Shown here piece by piece: positions 63,365-64,000 of a stretch of DNA of 64,000 bases. Both the position numbers and the translations under genes were made by a program. The DNA is from CADEEN01 sp035716845. Lineage in GTDB: Bacteria; Pseudomonadota; Gammaproteobacteria; Burkholderiales; Burkholderiaceae_C. The notes beneath the pieces were generated by a model. It did not search any database. It saw nothing but the letters and a program-made list of their open reading frames with translations, and was not told the DNA's origin. Position 1 is the first letter of the stretch, and each line of letters starts with the position of its first letter. The stretch covers positions 3,641 to 67,640 of the forward strand of contig DASTJE010000259.1 in the NCBI GenBank assembly GCA_035716845.1, read 5' to 3'.

Positions 63365-64000
63365 CTAGCCCTTGGTAATCGTCTTCTTGGTGATGGCAGC
63401 CACGACCGCGTCGCCCATCTCACGCGTGCCGACTTTGCGGGTGCCTTCGGAGAAAATGTCCGCCGTCCGCAGGCCCAGCGACAGCACGTCCTTCACCGCG
63501 GATTCGATCCGGTCGGCGGCGGCGGGCTGGTTGAGGGAGTAGCGGAGCATCATGGCGGCAGACAATATTGTAGCCAAGGGGTTTGCGATTCCCTTACCGG
63601 CGATATCCGGCGCGCTGCCGTGGGACGGTTCGTACAGGCCCTGGCTGGAGGCGTTCATGCTGCCGGAGGGCAGCATGCCGATCGAGCCGGTCAGCATGGC
63701 GGCCTCGTCGGAGAGGATGTCCCCGAACATGTTGCCGGTGACCACCACGTCGAAGGCCTTGGGCTGCTTGACCAGCTGCATGGCCGCGTTGTCCACGTAC
63801 ATGTGGTCCAGCTTCACGTCCGGATACTGCTGGCCCACCTCGGTGACCACGTCCTTCCAGAACTGGAAGGTCTCCAGCACGTTGGCCTTGTCCACGCTGG
63901 TCACCTTCCTGCTGCGCTTGCGCGCGGCCTGGAAGGCGACGTGGGCGATGCGCTCGATCTCCGGGCGCGTGTAGCGCATGGTGTCGAAGGCTTCCTCGGC
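63365..64000 (-). CDS. leuB: 3-isopropylmalate dehydrogenase, 3' part only
   Basis: Third step of leucine synthesis. The frame runs from the right edge to a TAG at 63365, giving the last 211 residues. RKVTSVDKANVLETFQFWKD carries the catalytic Lys, VDNAAMQLVKQPKAFDVVVT and NMFGDILSDEAAMLTGSIGM are the metal and NAD regions, and YEPSHGSAPDIAGKGIANPL is the isopropylmalate dehydrogenase signature. The start and N-terminal part lie beyond the window. Confidence 0.96.
   Translation of the reverse strand, partial: AEEAFDTMRYTRPEIERIAHVAFQAARKRSRKVTSVDKANVLETFQFWKDVVTEVGQQYPDVKLDHMYVDNAAMQLVKQPKAFDVVVTGNMFGDILSDEAAMLTGSIGMLPSGSMNASSQGLYEPSHGSAPDIAGKGIANPLATILSAAMMLRYSLNQPAAADRIESAVKDVLSLGLRTADIFSEGTRKVGTREMGDAVVAAITKKTITKG

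Noticed and set aside
62058..63368. Plus-strand open frame of 436 codons
   Set aside because: It is the antisense shadow of asd, whose motifs are complete.

Overview
The window reads as chromosomal DNA of a very G+C-rich betaproteobacterium of the order Burkholderiales (Leptothrix/Rubrivivax/Comamonadaceae-like). Evidence is a Bug-type tripartite tricarboxylate transporter receptor at the left edge, the cluster leuB-asd-fimV-truA-trpFBA-accD-folC-dedD-cvpA-purF-metZ-gltX, the dapA-bamC block, and a recurrent promoter style in which a TANNNT-like -10 box ends 6-8 nt before a start codon. No rRNA operon, prophage, insertion sequence or CRISPR array was seen.

Left part (1-16 kb): a partial Bug receptor gene, then parC and, 10.9 kb away on the same strand, parE. 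Between them lie an orphan ModA-like binding protein, an MFS carrier, a formyltetrahydrofolate-hydrolase-like protein fused to a GcvR-type ACT pair, a WYL regulator with twin operators facing an HNH-like protein of unknown function, a D-arginine-dehydrogenase-like oxidoreductase, a hotdog thioesterase, and a patchy stretch (10.0-13.0 kb) with a zinc-ribbon protein, a GFA-fold protein, a decayed CmcJ/NvfI-family gene and a LysR regulator. A GNAT gene overlaps the end of parE.

Middle (16-43 kb): housekeeping blocks. These are MFS plus small membrane protein, methyltransferase, dapA-bamC-MBL hydrolase; a small lipoprotein; roxA (ribosomal oxygenase) divergent from a SlyD-like isomerase; coaBC-dut; alaS with a YhhY-like acetyltransferase and a dienelactone-hydrolase-like protein; gabD; a degenerate receiver/GGDEF protein; tRNA-Gly; trmB; a GST; uppP; a tetR-pcm-tolC operon; waaA and a phosphomannomutase; and an alkylation-repair operon (Ada-AlkA fusion, Ogt, EamA permease).

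Right part (43-64 kb): a GntR-regulated cluster with a MetE-C-like zinc methyltransferase and a complete TRAP transporter (DctP, DctQ, DctM), which looks like an uptake and demethylation unit for an unknown compound. Three tRNA genes (Ala, Glu, Asp) follow gltX. The long minus-strand biosynthetic cluster then runs back from leuB to gltX, with many 4-bp ATGA/GTGA stop-start overlaps. Most candidate novelty lies in the WYL/HNH-like pair, the formyl-hydrolase-GcvR fusion, the GntR/MetE-like/TRAP cluster with its odd dctP-dctQ junction, and the hexanucleotide repeat inside fimV.
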